This document shows positions 34,337 to 42,488 of a DNA stretch of 47,549 nucleotides, piece by piece. Origin of the DNA: Mesorhizobium sp. M1C.F.Ca.ET.210.01.1.1. GTDB taxonomy: Bacteria > Pseudomonadota > Alphaproteobacteria > Rhizobiales > Rhizobiaceae. The notes under the pieces were generated by a model, which worked only from the letters and a program-made list of their open reading frames with translations, had not been told where the DNA came from and did no database searches. Location of the stretch: contig NZ_SRUU01000038.1 in NCBI RefSeq assembly GCF_004791585.1, forward strand, positions 1 through 47,549, read 5' to 3'. Each line of letters opens with the position of its first letter. Positions within the stretch are counted from its first letter, which is position 1. A program made the position numbers and the translations under genes.

Positions 34337-35212
34337 TCATGCGCCGATGATTGCGGCCTTCGCCAGCAGTTTCTCGGCTTCCGCCAGATGCAGCCGCTCG
34401 ACCATGCGGCCGTCCAGCGCGATGACACCCTTGCCGGCATTTTCGGGCTTCGCGAATGCGTCCCTGATTGCGCGCGCCCTGGCCAGCGCCTCCGGCGCCG
34501 GCGAAAAGGCGCGGTTCGCCGGCTCGATCTGGTTGGGGTGGATCAGCGACTTGCCGTCAAAACCCATGGCGGCCGCCTCGGCGCATTCGCGGGCAAAACC
34601 GTCGAGGTCGCGAAAATCATTGGCGACGCCGTCGATCACGTCGAGGCCGCCGGCGCGTGCGGCAAGCACGAGCTGCATCAGCCAGGGCATGAGGTAATGG
34701 CGGTCGGTCGAGATCCCCGTTGCCTTCACCAGATCGTTCGTTCCGGTAACGAAACAAGCAAGGCGCGAAGCCGGGTCGCGGCCAAGCTCGGCGATGGCGC
34801 CGATGTTGAGCAGCGCCTTCGGCGTTTCGATCATCGCCCACAGCTTCACCGCGTCCGGCATAAAATTGTCGTCGAGCAGGTCGCCGGCCTCGAGGATGTC
34901 GCGCGGCGTCGCGACCTTGGGCAAAAGGATGCCGTCCGGCCCGGCCTTGGCTACGGCCAGAAGATCGTCGATGCCCCATTCACTGCCAAGCGGATTGACG
35001 CGCACCACCATCTCGCAGCGCCGCTGCGGACGCGCGGCCAGGACATCCACCACCCTGCCTCGCGCGACAATCTTGTCGGCGGGCGCCACGCCATCCTCGA
35101 GGTCGATGATGACGGCGTCGCAGGCAAGCGAGGCGATCTTGGCAAGCGCCCGCTCGTTGGAGGCGGGCATGTAGAGCACGGAGCGACGCGGCCGGTAGGT
35201 GTCAACGGTCAT
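34337..35212 (-). CDS. CoA ester lyase, CitE/HpcH family
   Basis: Predicted 291-residue TIM-barrel enzyme of the citrate lyase beta/malyl-CoA lyase group. Motifs are RSVLYMPASNERALAKI, VIIDLEDGVAP (metal and CoA-ester site), MIETPKALLNI, and GFDGKSLIHPNQIE near the C-terminus. No citrate lyase alpha or gamma genes are nearby, so a free-standing malyl-CoA or citramalyl-CoA lyase role is more likely than citrate fermentation. The start at 35212 gives the normal family length. Confidence 0.9.
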   Translation of the reverse strand: MTVDTYRPRRSVLYMPASNERALAKIASLACDAVIIDLEDGVAPADKIVARGRVVDVLAARPQRRCEMVVRVNPLGSEWGIDDLLAVAKAGPDGILLPKVATPRDILEAGDLLDDNFMPDAVKLWAMIETPKALLNIGAIAELGRDPASRLACFVTGTNDLVKATGISTDRHYLMPWLMQLVLAARAGGLDVIDGVANDFRDLDGFARECAEAAAMGFDGKSLIHPNQIEPANRAFSPAPEALARARAIRDAFAKPENAGKGVIALDGRMVERLHLAEAEKLLAKAAIIGA

Positions 35213-35342
35213 GGCCGATCTATGCCGGCTGAGGCGAGGCGAGGCAAGCCACAACGGTGCTGCACGAAAACTGCAAATCATTGCGGGAAACCTCCTCCAA
35301 TCCGCCCCGAGCTTTTCGCGTCCGCCAGTGAAACAGGCCGGC

Positions 35343-35504
35343 ATGCGAACACATCACAAACCCCGCTGGTCCCTGCCCTACCGGTTGCGCTACGACGGCT
35401 GGTGGCTCGTCGAGCCGCACAGGATGCGTCCCACGGCGATCCTGCTGCCTTTCGTGCCGAGGTCGCGGCGTGCCGTTCTCAAGGCCAGGAAAGCCCGGCC
35501 ATGA
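35343..35504 (+). CDS. 53-residue basic protein coupled to DUF4173 gene
   Basis: A short gene starting MRTHHKPRWSLPYRLRYDGW and ending in a basic tail. Its TGA overlaps the ATG of the DUF4173-type gene (ATGA, 35501-35504), the mark of translational coupling, which is the main reason to consider it real. It is rich in Arg, Trp and Tyr, has no clear membrane helix, and matches no family I know. Alternatively it could be only a leader that sets translation of the membrane protein. Confidence 0.5.
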   Translation: MRTHHKPRWSLPYRLRYDGWWLVEPHRMRPTAILLPFVPRSRRAVLKARKARP

Positions 35505-37039
35505 CGACGATGCCGATTGCCCCAAGCTACTGCCGCCGCATCGGTGCCGGCATCCTGCTGGTGGTGCTGGCCGACTTCCTCTTCTACGGCCAGCCTGCCG
35601 GCATCTCGGTATTCATATTCGGCATGGTGCTTGCCGGCGCGGTCGTCGCCATGCATCCCGCCGCCTTGAGCAACGGCAAGGTTTGGCCTGGGCCGGCAGC
35701 GCTGTTCGCCGGACTGCTGCCGCTCATCGAAAATGTCAGCCCGCTGTCGGTGCTGATCGCGATCGCGGCGCTGGCGGTGTTCGCGCTTTCGCTGGCGCGT
35801 CGGCTCCGCGCGGGCATCGCCCGCGTCGCCGGCCAGCTCGGCCTCTTCTTGATTGCGGCGCCCTTCCGCTTCGTCCGCGACTTCTTCCGCTGGCGCAAGG
35901 TGAAGCGAGAGCTCGGACAGCGGCAATTCCAGCTTACGGCAATCGCCGTCTGGGCCATGCCGCTGACCCTCGGCGCCGTCTTCCTCGCCCTGTTCGGCGC
36001 CGCCAATCCGATCATCGAACACTGGCTGTCGCTGATCGACCTCTACGCCCTGCTCGAGCGCATCGAGGTCGGGCGGCTTGTCTTCTGGCTGATCGTGCTG
36101 GCCGGCGTCTGGGCGTTTCTGAGACCGCGCCTGCCGCGCATCCCGTCGCGTATCAAACGGGTCGCACCCGCCGCGCTTGCGGCCAGGCCGGCGAGAACCT
36201 CGACCGAGGACATCATCTTCGGCAAGGCGGCCATCCTGCGCGCGCTGATCGTCTTCAACGCGCTGTTCGCCGTGCAGACCGCGCTCGACGCCACCTACCT
36301 CTGGGGCGGCGCGGCACTCCCTGACGGGCTGACCTACGCCGCCTACGCGCATCGCGGCGCCTATCCGCTGGTCGTGACCGCGCTGCTCGCCGCCGGCTTC
36401 GTGCTGGCGGCGCTCAGGCCCGGCAGCGAAACCTCCAGGGATCCGCTGATCCGTCCCCTCGTCTATCTCTGGGTGGCGCAGAACATCCTGCTGGTGATCT
36501 CCTCGATGCTGCGGCTCGACCTCTATGTCGGCGTCTACGCGCTGACCTATCTGCGCGTTGCCGCCTTTGTCTGGATGGGGCTGGTGGCGGCGGGCCTGGC
36601 GTTCATCATCGCCCGCATTGCGCTCACAAAATCCGGCGAATGGCTGCTTTCCGCCAATCTTCTGACGTTATCGGCGACGCTTTATGCCTGCTGTTTCGTC
36701 AACTTTGCCGCGCTGATCGCCAACTACAATGTCGACCATTCCCGTGAAATGACCGGACAGGGCGTTCCCCTCGACGGCTGGTATGTGCGCGATCTCGGTC
36801 CCGGCGCCTTCCCGGCGCTCGACCGCTTCCTCGCCTATCTGGGCGGCACGACCGCTTCCGACCATCCGCTCCGGCACGACCTTCCGGACCTGCGTCGCCA
36901 GGACGAAATTCACTGGCGCGCTGAGCAGAAAAGCTGGCGAGCCTGGAGCTTTCGTGACTGGCGGCTCGCCCGCTATCTCGACAAGAGTGGGCCGCTCGTG
37001 GTTCCTCAGCCTGCCGAACCCTCCATGCCGGGCCGCTGA
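35501..37039 (+). CDS. DUF4173/DUF4153-type multi-pass membrane protein
   Basis: Predicted 512-residue inner-membrane protein with around ten hydrophobic segments in residues 12-405 and a soluble C-terminal part of roughly 100 residues. The motif YAAYAHRGAYPLVVTALLAA and ISSMLRLDLYVGVYALTYLR are typical of DUF4173. Function unknown. It lies between the 53-residue gene (4-bp overlap) and a CreB-like response regulator (3-bp gap), so it probably acts with the two-component system, perhaps as an envelope output or sensor partner similar in place to CreD. Confidence 0.85.
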   Translation: MTTMPIAPSYCRRIGAGILLVVLADFLFYGQPAGISVFIFGMVLAGAVVAMHPAALSNGKVWPGPAALFAGLLPLIENVSPLSVLIAIAALAVFALSLARRLRAGIARVAGQLGLFLIAAPFRFVRDFFRWRKVKRELGQRQFQLTAIAVWAMPLTLGAVFLALFGAANPIIEHWLSLIDLYALLERIEVGRLVFWLIVLAGVWAFLRPRLPRIPSRIKRVAPAALAARPARTSTEDIIFGKAAILRALIVFNALFAVQTALDATYLWGGAALPDGLTYAAYAHRGAYPLVVTALLAAGFVLAALRPGSETSRDPLIRPLVYLWVAQNILLVISSMLRLDLYVGVYALTYLRVAAFVWMGLVAAGLAFIIARIALTKSGEWLLSANLLTLSATLYACCFVNFAALIANYNVDHSREMTGQGVPLDGWYVRDLGPGAFPALDRFLAYLGGTTASDHPLRHDLPDLRRQDEIHWRAEQKSWRAWSFRDWRLARYLDKSGPLVVPQPAEPSMPGR

Positions 37040-37042
37040 TCG

Positions 37043-37738
37043 ATGCCGCACAACATCCTCGTCGCCGACGACGACCCGCATATCCGCGAGATCATCTGCT
37101 TCGCCCTGGAAAAGGCCGGCATGAAGACGGCTGCCGTGGCCGACGGCGCCGCCGCGCTGCAGGCGGTCGAGCGCCGCGCACCCGACCTCATCGTGCTCGA
37201 CATCGGAATGCCCGAAATGGACGGGCTGGAGGTCTGCCGGCGGCTCCGCCAGCGCTCCGACGTGCCGGTGCTGTTCCTGTCGGCGCGGGATGAAGAAATC
37301 GACCGCATCCTCGGGCTGGAGATGGGCGGCGACGACTATGTGACGAAACCGTTCAGCCCGCGCGAGCTGGTCGCCCGCGTCAATGTCATCCTGCGGCGCG
37401 CGCGGCCCGTGCCGGCGGAGGAGGCGGACGACCGGCAGTTTGCGCATGGCAGGCTGATGCTCGTTCCGGCAAGCCATGCGGCGAGTTTCGAAGGCAAGCC
37501 GCTCACCTTGACGGCGATCGAGTTCGCAATCCTAAAAGGCTTCCTTGCCCGCCCGCACCATGTGCTCGGCCGCGACGCGGTGATGGCCAATGCCTACCAA
37601 TCGAACATCCATGTCTCCGAGCGCACGGTCGACAGCCACATCCGCAACATCCGCGCCAAGCTCGCGGCCGCCGGCTGCGTGGATGCGATCGAAACCGTGC
37701 ACGGCGTCGGTTTCCGGCTCGGCCGATGCGGTGGTTGA
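37043..37738 (+). CDS. OmpR-family response regulator (CreB-like)
   Basis: Predicted 231-residue regulator. Receiver residues Asp10-Asp11, phosphoacceptor Asp53 (LIVLDIGMPEMDG), Ser80 and Lys102 are all present. The winged helix follows (LTLTAIEFAILKGFLARPHH, VSERTVDSHIRNIRAKL). It is separated by 3 bp from the DUF4173 gene and overlaps the kinase gene by 13 bp, so the three are one transcription unit. Confidence 0.94.
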   Translation: MPHNILVADDDPHIREIICFALEKAGMKTAAVADGAAALQAVERRAPDLIVLDIGMPEMDGLEVCRRLRQRSDVPVLFLSARDEEIDRILGLEMGGDDYVTKPFSPRELVARVNVILRRARPVPAEEADDRQFAHGRLMLVPASHAASFEGKPLTLTAIEFAILKGFLARPHHVLGRDAVMANAYQSNIHVSERTVDSHIRNIRAKLAAAGCVDAIETVHGVGFRLGRCGG

Positions 37739-39297
37739 GCAAGGAAAGATGGCGGCCCAGGCTCGCCACCGTCGTGTTGGCCATCCTGATCGTGGTGATG
37801 GCGCTGCCGCTGGTCGGCCTGTTCTTCTTCCGGCTCTATGAGAACCAGCTGATCCGCCAGACCGAGGGCGAGCTCATCGCGCAGGGCGCGGTCGTCGCCG
37901 CCGTCTATGCCGATGCGGTGCGCGCGGCCGGTATTGCTCCGGAACGGTTGGGGGCGCCAATCTCGGCCGATCCCGCAAGGGACAACAATTATCCCTATCA
38001 GCCGATCGAGCCGCAGCTCGATCTTGCCTCCGACGACGTCATGCCATCGCGACCGGTGGCCCTTCCCGCCACCGCCGATCCGGCTTTTGCCGCCATCGGC
38101 GCGCGGCTCGACGGCATCCTCGACGAGACGCAGAAGACGACGCTCGCCGGCTTCCGCCTGCTTGATCCGCATGGAGTGGTCATTGCCGGCGGCGGCGAGG
38201 TCGGCCAGTCGCTCGGTGAGGTCGAGGAGATTCGGAAAGCGCTTACCGGCGTCTATGCCAGCGAACTCAGGCTGCGCATCCCCGACCAGCCGGCGCCGCC
38301 GCTCTATTCGGTGAGCCGCGGCACCAAGGTGCGCGTCTTCGTCGCCATGCCGGCCGAAGTCGCGGGCCGCGTCGCGGGCGTGGTCTACCTCTCGCGAACG
38401 CCGAACAACATCGTCAAGCATCTCTATGGCGAGCGCGGCAAGGTCACGCTGGCGGCGATCGCCATCGTCGGCGGCACGCTGCTGATCGCGCTGGTGTTCA
38501 TCCGCACCGTCAGCCGGCCGATCTATGCGCTGATCGAGCGGACCAAACGCATCGCCGCCGGCGACCGCGAGGCGATCAGGCCGCTCGACCATCACGGCAC
38601 GCGCGAGATGGCGGAACTGTCGGCCGCCTTCCTCGACATGGCCACCAAACTGCAGGCGCGCTCCGACAGCATCCAGACCTTCGCCACCCATGTCTCGCAC
38701 GAGCTGAAATCGCCGCTGACGGCGATCCAGGGGGCGGCGGAGCTGCTCAGGGATTCCGGCGGGACGATGGACGAGGCCGAGCGGCGACGCTTTTCCAACA
38801 ACATCGTCACCGATGCGGGACGGCTCAACCTCCTGGTGCGCCGGCTACTCGAGCTGGCGCGCGCCGAAAACCTGGCGCCGAGCGGCGAAAGCACGACGGT
38901 CAATGCCGCGCTCGCCTTGCTGCCGGTCGACACCCGGCTGGAGGTGCGCACCGAGGGCGGCGGCGATACCTGCCTCGGCATCTCGGGCGAGAATCTGGCG
39001 ATCGTCCTCGCCAACCTCATCGACAATTCAGCCAGGCACGGCGCCAGGCAGGTGACGATCGGCGCCAGAAGCACGGGCGAAAGAGCGGCCGTCCATGTCG
39101 GCGACGACGGTGACGGCATTTCGCTCAGCAACCGCGCAAGAGTGTTCGAGCCGTTCTTCACCACACGGCGCGAGGCCGGCGGCACCGGCATGGGCCTCGG
39201 CATCGTGCTGGCCCTCCTGAAAGCGCATGATGGCACGATAACGCTGGTTGACTCCGGACGCGGCACGCGCTTCGAGGTCAATCTGCCGGTCGCCTGA
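37726..39297 (+). CDS. Sensor histidine kinase (CreC-like)
   Basis: Predicted 523-residue inner-membrane kinase. Membrane helices lie at about 14-36 and 241-260, enclosing a periplasmic sensor domain of about 200 residues. HAMP follows (RTVSRPIYALIERTKRI), then HisKA with His325 (FATHVSHELKSPLTAIQ), and an ATPase domain with ANLIDNSARHGA, GDDGDGIS and GTGMGLGIV. All motifs are intact. Domain order and the CreB-like partner resemble the E. coli CreBC system, but the ligand is unknown. Confidence 0.94.
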   Translation: MRWLSKERWRPRLATVVLAILIVVMALPLVGLFFFRLYENQLIRQTEGELIAQGAVVAAVYADAVRAAGIAPERLGAPISADPARDNNYPYQPIEPQLDLASDDVMPSRPVALPATADPAFAAIGARLDGILDETQKTTLAGFRLLDPHGVVIAGGGEVGQSLGEVEEIRKALTGVYASELRLRIPDQPAPPLYSVSRGTKVRVFVAMPAEVAGRVAGVVYLSRTPNNIVKHLYGERGKVTLAAIAIVGGTLLIALVFIRTVSRPIYALIERTKRIAAGDREAIRPLDHHGTREMAELSAAFLDMATKLQARSDSIQTFATHVSHELKSPLTAIQGAAELLRDSGGTMDEAERRRFSNNIVTDAGRLNLLVRRLLELARAENLAPSGESTTVNAALALLPVDTRLEVRTEGGGDTCLGISGENLAIVLANLIDNSARHGARQVTIGARSTGERAAVHVGDDGDGISLSNRARVFEPFFTTRREAGGTGMGLGIVLALLKAHDGTITLVDSGRGTRFEVNLPVA

Positions 39298-39320
39298 GAA
39301 CCGGTGGAGCGGAGAACGAA

Positions 39321-40487
39321 GTGCGCTACGACATCGTCATCATCGGCGGGGCCATCGTCGGGTCCTCGGTCGCCTACTATCTGCGCGAAGAGGGCTTTGC
39401 CGGCTCCATCGCGCTGATCGAGCGCGATCCGCAATTCGCCCATGCGGCGACGACGCTGTCCTGCGCCTCGATCCGCCAGCAGTTCTCGATTCCGGAGAAC
39501 ATCCGCCTGTCGCAGTTCACACTGAAACTGTTCCGGCGGCTGAAGGAGACTTTCGGCGCCGATGCCGACATCGGCTTTCGCGAAGGCGGCTATCTGATCC
39601 TCGCCGGCGAGGCCGGGCTGCCGATTCTGAAGGCCAATCACGAGGCGCAGATCGCCGAAGGCGCCGACATCGTGCTCGAGGACCCCGAGCAGCTGACGCG
39701 CCGCTTCCCCTGGCTGTCGGCCGAAGGCATTTCCGCCGGCGCCTACGGCCGGACCGGCGAGGGCTGGTTCGACGCGCATGCGATGCTGATGTTGTTCCGC
39801 AAGGCGCTGCGCGAGAAGAATATCGATTTCATCACCGCCTCGGTCACCGGCATCGCGCGCCAGGGCAACCGCGTCGCGAGCGTGAACCTCGACAATGGCG
39901 ACACGCTTGAAGCCGGCATCATCGTCAACGCCGCCGGCCCCAACGCCGGCAAGGTCGCGGCTTTCGCCGGGCTTGCGCTGCCGGTCGAGCCGCGCAAGCG
40001 CAACGTCTTCGTCTTCGAGGCGCGCGAGAGATACGCCGACATGCCGCTGCTGGTCGATCCCTCCGGCATCTACGTGCGGCCGGAAGGCTCGGTCTACATC
40101 ACCGGCGGCGCCGAACCGGAGGAAGGCGATCACGCCCCCGAACCCAAGGATTTCGAGGTCGAGTGGCCGCTGTTCGAGGAGGTCATCTGGCCGGTGCTCG
40201 CCACCCGCATCCCGGCCTTCGAGGCGATCAAGCCGACGCGCGCCTGGGTCGGGCACTATGACTACAACACGCTCGACCAGAACGCGGTGATCGGGCCGCA
40301 CCCGGAGGTCGAGAACTTCCTCTTCGCCAACGGCTTCTCCGGTCACGGCCTGCAGCAGGCGCCGGCGGTCGGCAAGGCGCTCTCGGAACTCATCGTGCAT
40401 GGCGGCTATCGCACGGTGGATTGCAGGGCGTTCGGGTACCAGCGGGTTGCGGAGGGAAGGGCGTTCCGGGAGCTGAATGTGATTTGA
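39321..40487 (+). CDS. FAD-dependent oxidoreductase (DAO family)
   Basis: Predicted 388-residue flavoenzyme. The N-terminal dinucleotide motif is IVIIGGAIVGSSVAYYL. A C-terminal substrate/FAD loop (NGFSGHGLQQAPAVGKALSE) matches FOXRED1-like amine or amino-acid oxidases. The start is GTG at 39321, with GGAG 9 bases upstream. It begins 23 bp after the kinase gene and might be cotranscribed, though its function looks unrelated. Likely oxidises a secondary amine or amino acid such as sarcosine; the exact substrate is open. Confidence 0.9.
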   Translation: MRYDIVIIGGAIVGSSVAYYLREEGFAGSIALIERDPQFAHAATTLSCASIRQQFSIPENIRLSQFTLKLFRRLKETFGADADIGFREGGYLILAGEAGLPILKANHEAQIAEGADIVLEDPEQLTRRFPWLSAEGISAGAYGRTGEGWFDAHAMLMLFRKALREKNIDFITASVTGIARQGNRVASVNLDNGDTLEAGIIVNAAGPNAGKVAAFAGLALPVEPRKRNVFVFEARERYADMPLLVDPSGIYVRPEGSVYITGGAEPEEGDHAPEPKDFEVEWPLFEEVIWPVLATRIPAFEAIKPTRAWVGHYDYNTLDQNAVIGPHPEVENFLFANGFSGHGLQQAPAVGKALSELIVHGGYRTVDCRAFGYQRVAEGRAFRELNVI

Positions 40488-40491
40488 GGGA

Positions 40492-40523
40492 GCGCCCCCT
40501 TCTCCCACAAGGGGAGGAGGCGC
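40492..40523. terminator. Hairpin at convergent junction, RIME-like core
   Basis: GCGCC and GGCGC enclose a CTCCC-acaa-GGGGAG hairpin in the 45-bp gap between the DAO gene and the SRPBCC gene, which converge here. The inner stem is the same as in the RIME-like repeats. It may end transcription from both sides. Confidence 0.45.
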
Positions 40524-40532
40524 AGGTGCCCG

Positions 40533-41021
40533 CTACGCCACCTGTCTTCGTTCGCCGAAATACCCCTGCAACCACCCAAGCACCCGCGCCCAACCCTCGG
40601 CGTGCTCGGCCGCGGCATCGGCGATGCCGGCGAAACCGCCGTGGCAGATGGTGAGCCGCGTGCCGCGAGCGGTCGGCTCCAGCAGATAGGCGACGGTCGT
40701 CTCGTGGCGGCCGAGCGCCGGATGGTCCCAGTCGTAGCGCCTCGTCTGCACGATCCGGCGCGGCGTCTCGATCTCCAGAAACACGCCGCTGGCGGGCAGG
40801 CGCCTGCCGTCGGCCGTCCGCACGGTGACGCTCCAGTTTCGGCCGACGCGAAGATCGGCGGTCCAGCCGGTCATCCGGTAGGTCTCGGCCGAGCCCCACC
40901 AGCGCTCGACCTCATCCGTGACGAGCGCGGTGAAGATCTGCTCGGGAGTGGCAAGGATTTCAGCCGCGGCCATCGCGGTTTCGCCATTCGCCATTGCCCG
41001 CGGCCAAACATGCGGCAGCAT
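40533..41021 (-). CDS. SRPBCC (AHSA1-type) domain protein
   Basis: Predicted 162-residue protein with the helix-grip fold of activator-of-Hsp90-like START proteins (ILATPEQIFTALVTDEVERW, then GRNWSVTVRTADG and TRLTICHGGF). The start at 41021 is fixed by GAGGAGG 5 bases upstream. Such proteins bind small hydrophobic ligands; no specific role is known. Third gene of an operon with an ArsR regulator and a second SRPBCC protein, a frequent arrangement. Confidence 0.88.
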   Translation of the reverse strand: MLPHVWPRAMANGETAMAAAEILATPEQIFTALVTDEVERWWGSAETYRMTGWTADLRVGRNWSVTVRTADGRRLPASGVFLEIETPRRIVQTRRYDWDHPALGRHETTVAYLLEPTARGTRLTICHGGFAGIADAAAEHAEGWARVLGWLQGYFGERRQVA

Positions 41022-41061
41022 CCTAACCTCCTCGATACCGTTTCGATACCGAAACGAAGCT

Positions 41062-41511
41062 TCAACCTTTTGACGGTGGGCGCTCGTAACCCTTGCCGGT
41101 CTCAAGCAGGCTCTTCAGGCTCGACAGCACCAGCGGCCAGCCCTTGGCGACGTTTGCGATCAGCTTGTGCGGGCCGTCGGCCTCGTGGGTGACGGCAAGC
41201 TTCATCAGCTCGCCGTCCTGCTCTATTGCGAAGGTGCAGCGCGTGTAGCCGTCCTCCTTCACCTCGGGCATCCATTCGTTGCGCCATTTGATGACCAGGC
41301 GCCTGGGCGGGTCGATTTCGAGGATTTCGCCCGAGTCGGCAACGCGGCCGTCGGGAAACATCAGTTTCCAGCTCGAGCCGACCTTCCAGTCGCTCTCCTG
41401 ATAGGAGCAGAGGAAGAACTGCCGGTTGAACTCCGGGTCGGTCAGCGCTTGCCAAAGCTTTTCCGGCGTGGTGCGGATGTAGGTGACATAGACGAAGCTG
41501 TTGTTGCTCAC
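41062..41511 (-). CDS. SRPBCC (AHSA1-type) domain protein
   Basis: Predicted 149-residue AHSA1-like protein (YIRTTPEKLWQALTDPEFNR, then VGSSWKLMFPDGRVADSGEI). The start is GTG at 41511, overlapping the ArsR stop by 4 bases (GTGA), with AAGGGA 7 bases upstream. Translational coupling to the regulator suggests joint control. The second SRPBCC gene follows after 40 bp; their sequences differ, so they are not a recent duplicate. Confidence 0.9.
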   Translation of the reverse strand: MSNNSFVYVTYIRTTPEKLWQALTDPEFNRQFFLCSYQESDWKVGSSWKLMFPDGRVADSGEILEIDPPRRLVIKWRNEWMPEVKEDGYTRCTFAIEQDGELMKLAVTHEADGPHKLIANVAKGWPLVLSSLKSLLETGKGYERPPSKG

Positions 41512-41828
41512 GGCTCTTCCCTTTCAAGTCGTTTCTTCAGGTCGCTCAATGCATCCAGCCGATGGCGCTCGAATTTGCCGATCCAGCGCTCGGCGATCTC
41601 GTTGATCGGAACGGGGTTGAGGTAATGCTCCTTCTCCCGGCCGCGGCGCACGGTGGTGACGAGGTTTGCTTCTTCCAGGATCGCCAGGTGCTTGGTCACC
41701 GCCTGGCGCGTCATGTCCATCCGTTCGCACAGCGCATTCAGCGTCTGCCCGTTCCTGGCATAGAGGCTGTCCAGCAATAGCCGGCGGGTCGGGTCGGCCA
41801 AAGCGCGAAAGACGGCATCCATGCTCAT
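41508..41828 (-). CDS. ArsR family transcriptional regulator
   Basis: Predicted 106-residue winged-helix repressor (DAVFRALADPTRRLLLDSLY, ALCERMDMTRQAVTKHLAIL). No metal-binding cysteine pair of the ArsR/SmtB type is seen, as is common in the subgroup paired with AHSA1 proteins. An ATG at 41822 is an alternative start. The promoter upstream has its palindrome exactly between -35 and -10, so the protein very likely represses its own operon. The transcript would start at about the initiation codon. Confidence 0.92.
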   Translation of the reverse strand: MSMDAVFRALADPTRRLLLDSLYARNGQTLNALCERMDMTRQAVTKHLAILEEANLVTTVRRGREKEHYLNPVPINEIAERWIGKFERHRLDALSDLKKRLEREEP

Positions 41829-41833
41829 GACTC

Positions 41834-41862
41834 TAATATGCAACCAAATGGTTGCATGTCAA
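41834..41862 (-). promoter_or_regulatory. ArsR promoter with operator filling the spacer
   Basis: On the minus strand TTGACA (41857-41862) and ATATTA (41834-41839) are 17 bp apart. The palindrome ATGCAACCA-TT-TGGTTGCAT (41838-41857, 9-base arms) covers the spacer and touches both boxes. A bound repressor would block RNA polymerase. Transcription should begin near 41827, practically on the ATG at 41828, implying a leaderless mRNA. Confidence 0.75.
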
Positions 41863-41904
41863 GCGGTATGGCAGAACCAGGCAATCACTTGCCGGTGAAT
41901 GGCG

Positions 41905-42330
41905 TCAGCGCTTGCGGGAGAACCAGAAGGCGTCGGTCATGCGCTGCATGCCGATGCGCTCGTAGAAGCCGACGGCGTCGGGCATCGAGATCAGGCTGAT
42001 GGCGACCGAGGGGCCGAGTTGGCGGCGGGCTTCGTCCATCAGGCCCCTGCCGACGCCCAGCCCTTGCGCCGAAGCCGATACGGCGAGCTCGGAGATATAG
42101 CAGACCCAGGAGAAGTCGGTGATGGCGCGGGCCACGCCGATCAGCGGCTTGCTCTCGATATCGAGGCGCGCCGTCAGCACGAGGTTGGCGTTGGCGAGCA
42201 TCGTCTTCAGACGGGCCTCGTCATCGACCGGCCGCGTTTCGCCGAGCCCGGACTCCACCAGCACGCGGCGGAATTCGGCAACATCGAGCGTGGGCTCGCT
42301 TGCGTAGAGGATCTTCGAAGTAGGCGCCAT
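41905..42330 (-). CDS. GNAT family N-acetyltransferase
   Basis: Predicted 141-residue acetyl-CoA-dependent acetyltransferase. The acetyl-CoA pyrophosphate loop is AQGLGVGRGLM, and the strand-helix MPDAVGFYERIGMQRM is typical of the C-terminal part. The start at 42330 gives the full domain; an upstream ATG at 42411 would add 27 unrelated residues. Substrate not predictable. It is on the same strand as the ArsR operon but 76 bp upstream of the ArsR gene, with its own promoter. Confidence 0.85.
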   Translation of the reverse strand: MAPTSKILYASEPTLDVAEFRRVLVESGLGETRPVDDEARLKTMLANANLVLTARLDIESKPLIGVARAITDFSWVCYISELAVSASAQGLGVGRGLMDEARRQLGPSVAISLISMPDAVGFYERIGMQRMTDAFWFSRKR

Positions 42331-42488
42331 GCCGCCAAGGTGCCCGATTAGCTGGCATTTTGAAAGCAGGCGATCCCGATCTTGTGTCCGATGGCCCAAG
42401 GCAACTGCCAATAGTTGCCTTTCATTTGCCGCCGGCTTTGTGTAAACGGTGCGCCAGCAAATTCTTCCGCAACGAAAGAAGACGGGCC

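Noticed and set aside
34322..35500. N-terminal extension of the DUF4173 gene by about 390 codons
   Set aside because: This part is antisense to the CitE-like lyase. The real start is the ATG at 35501, coupled to the small gene before it.
41062..41511. The two SRPBCC genes as a recent tandem duplication
   Set aside because: Their protein sequences share only the general fold pattern and differ in nearly all positions, including N-termini and loops.
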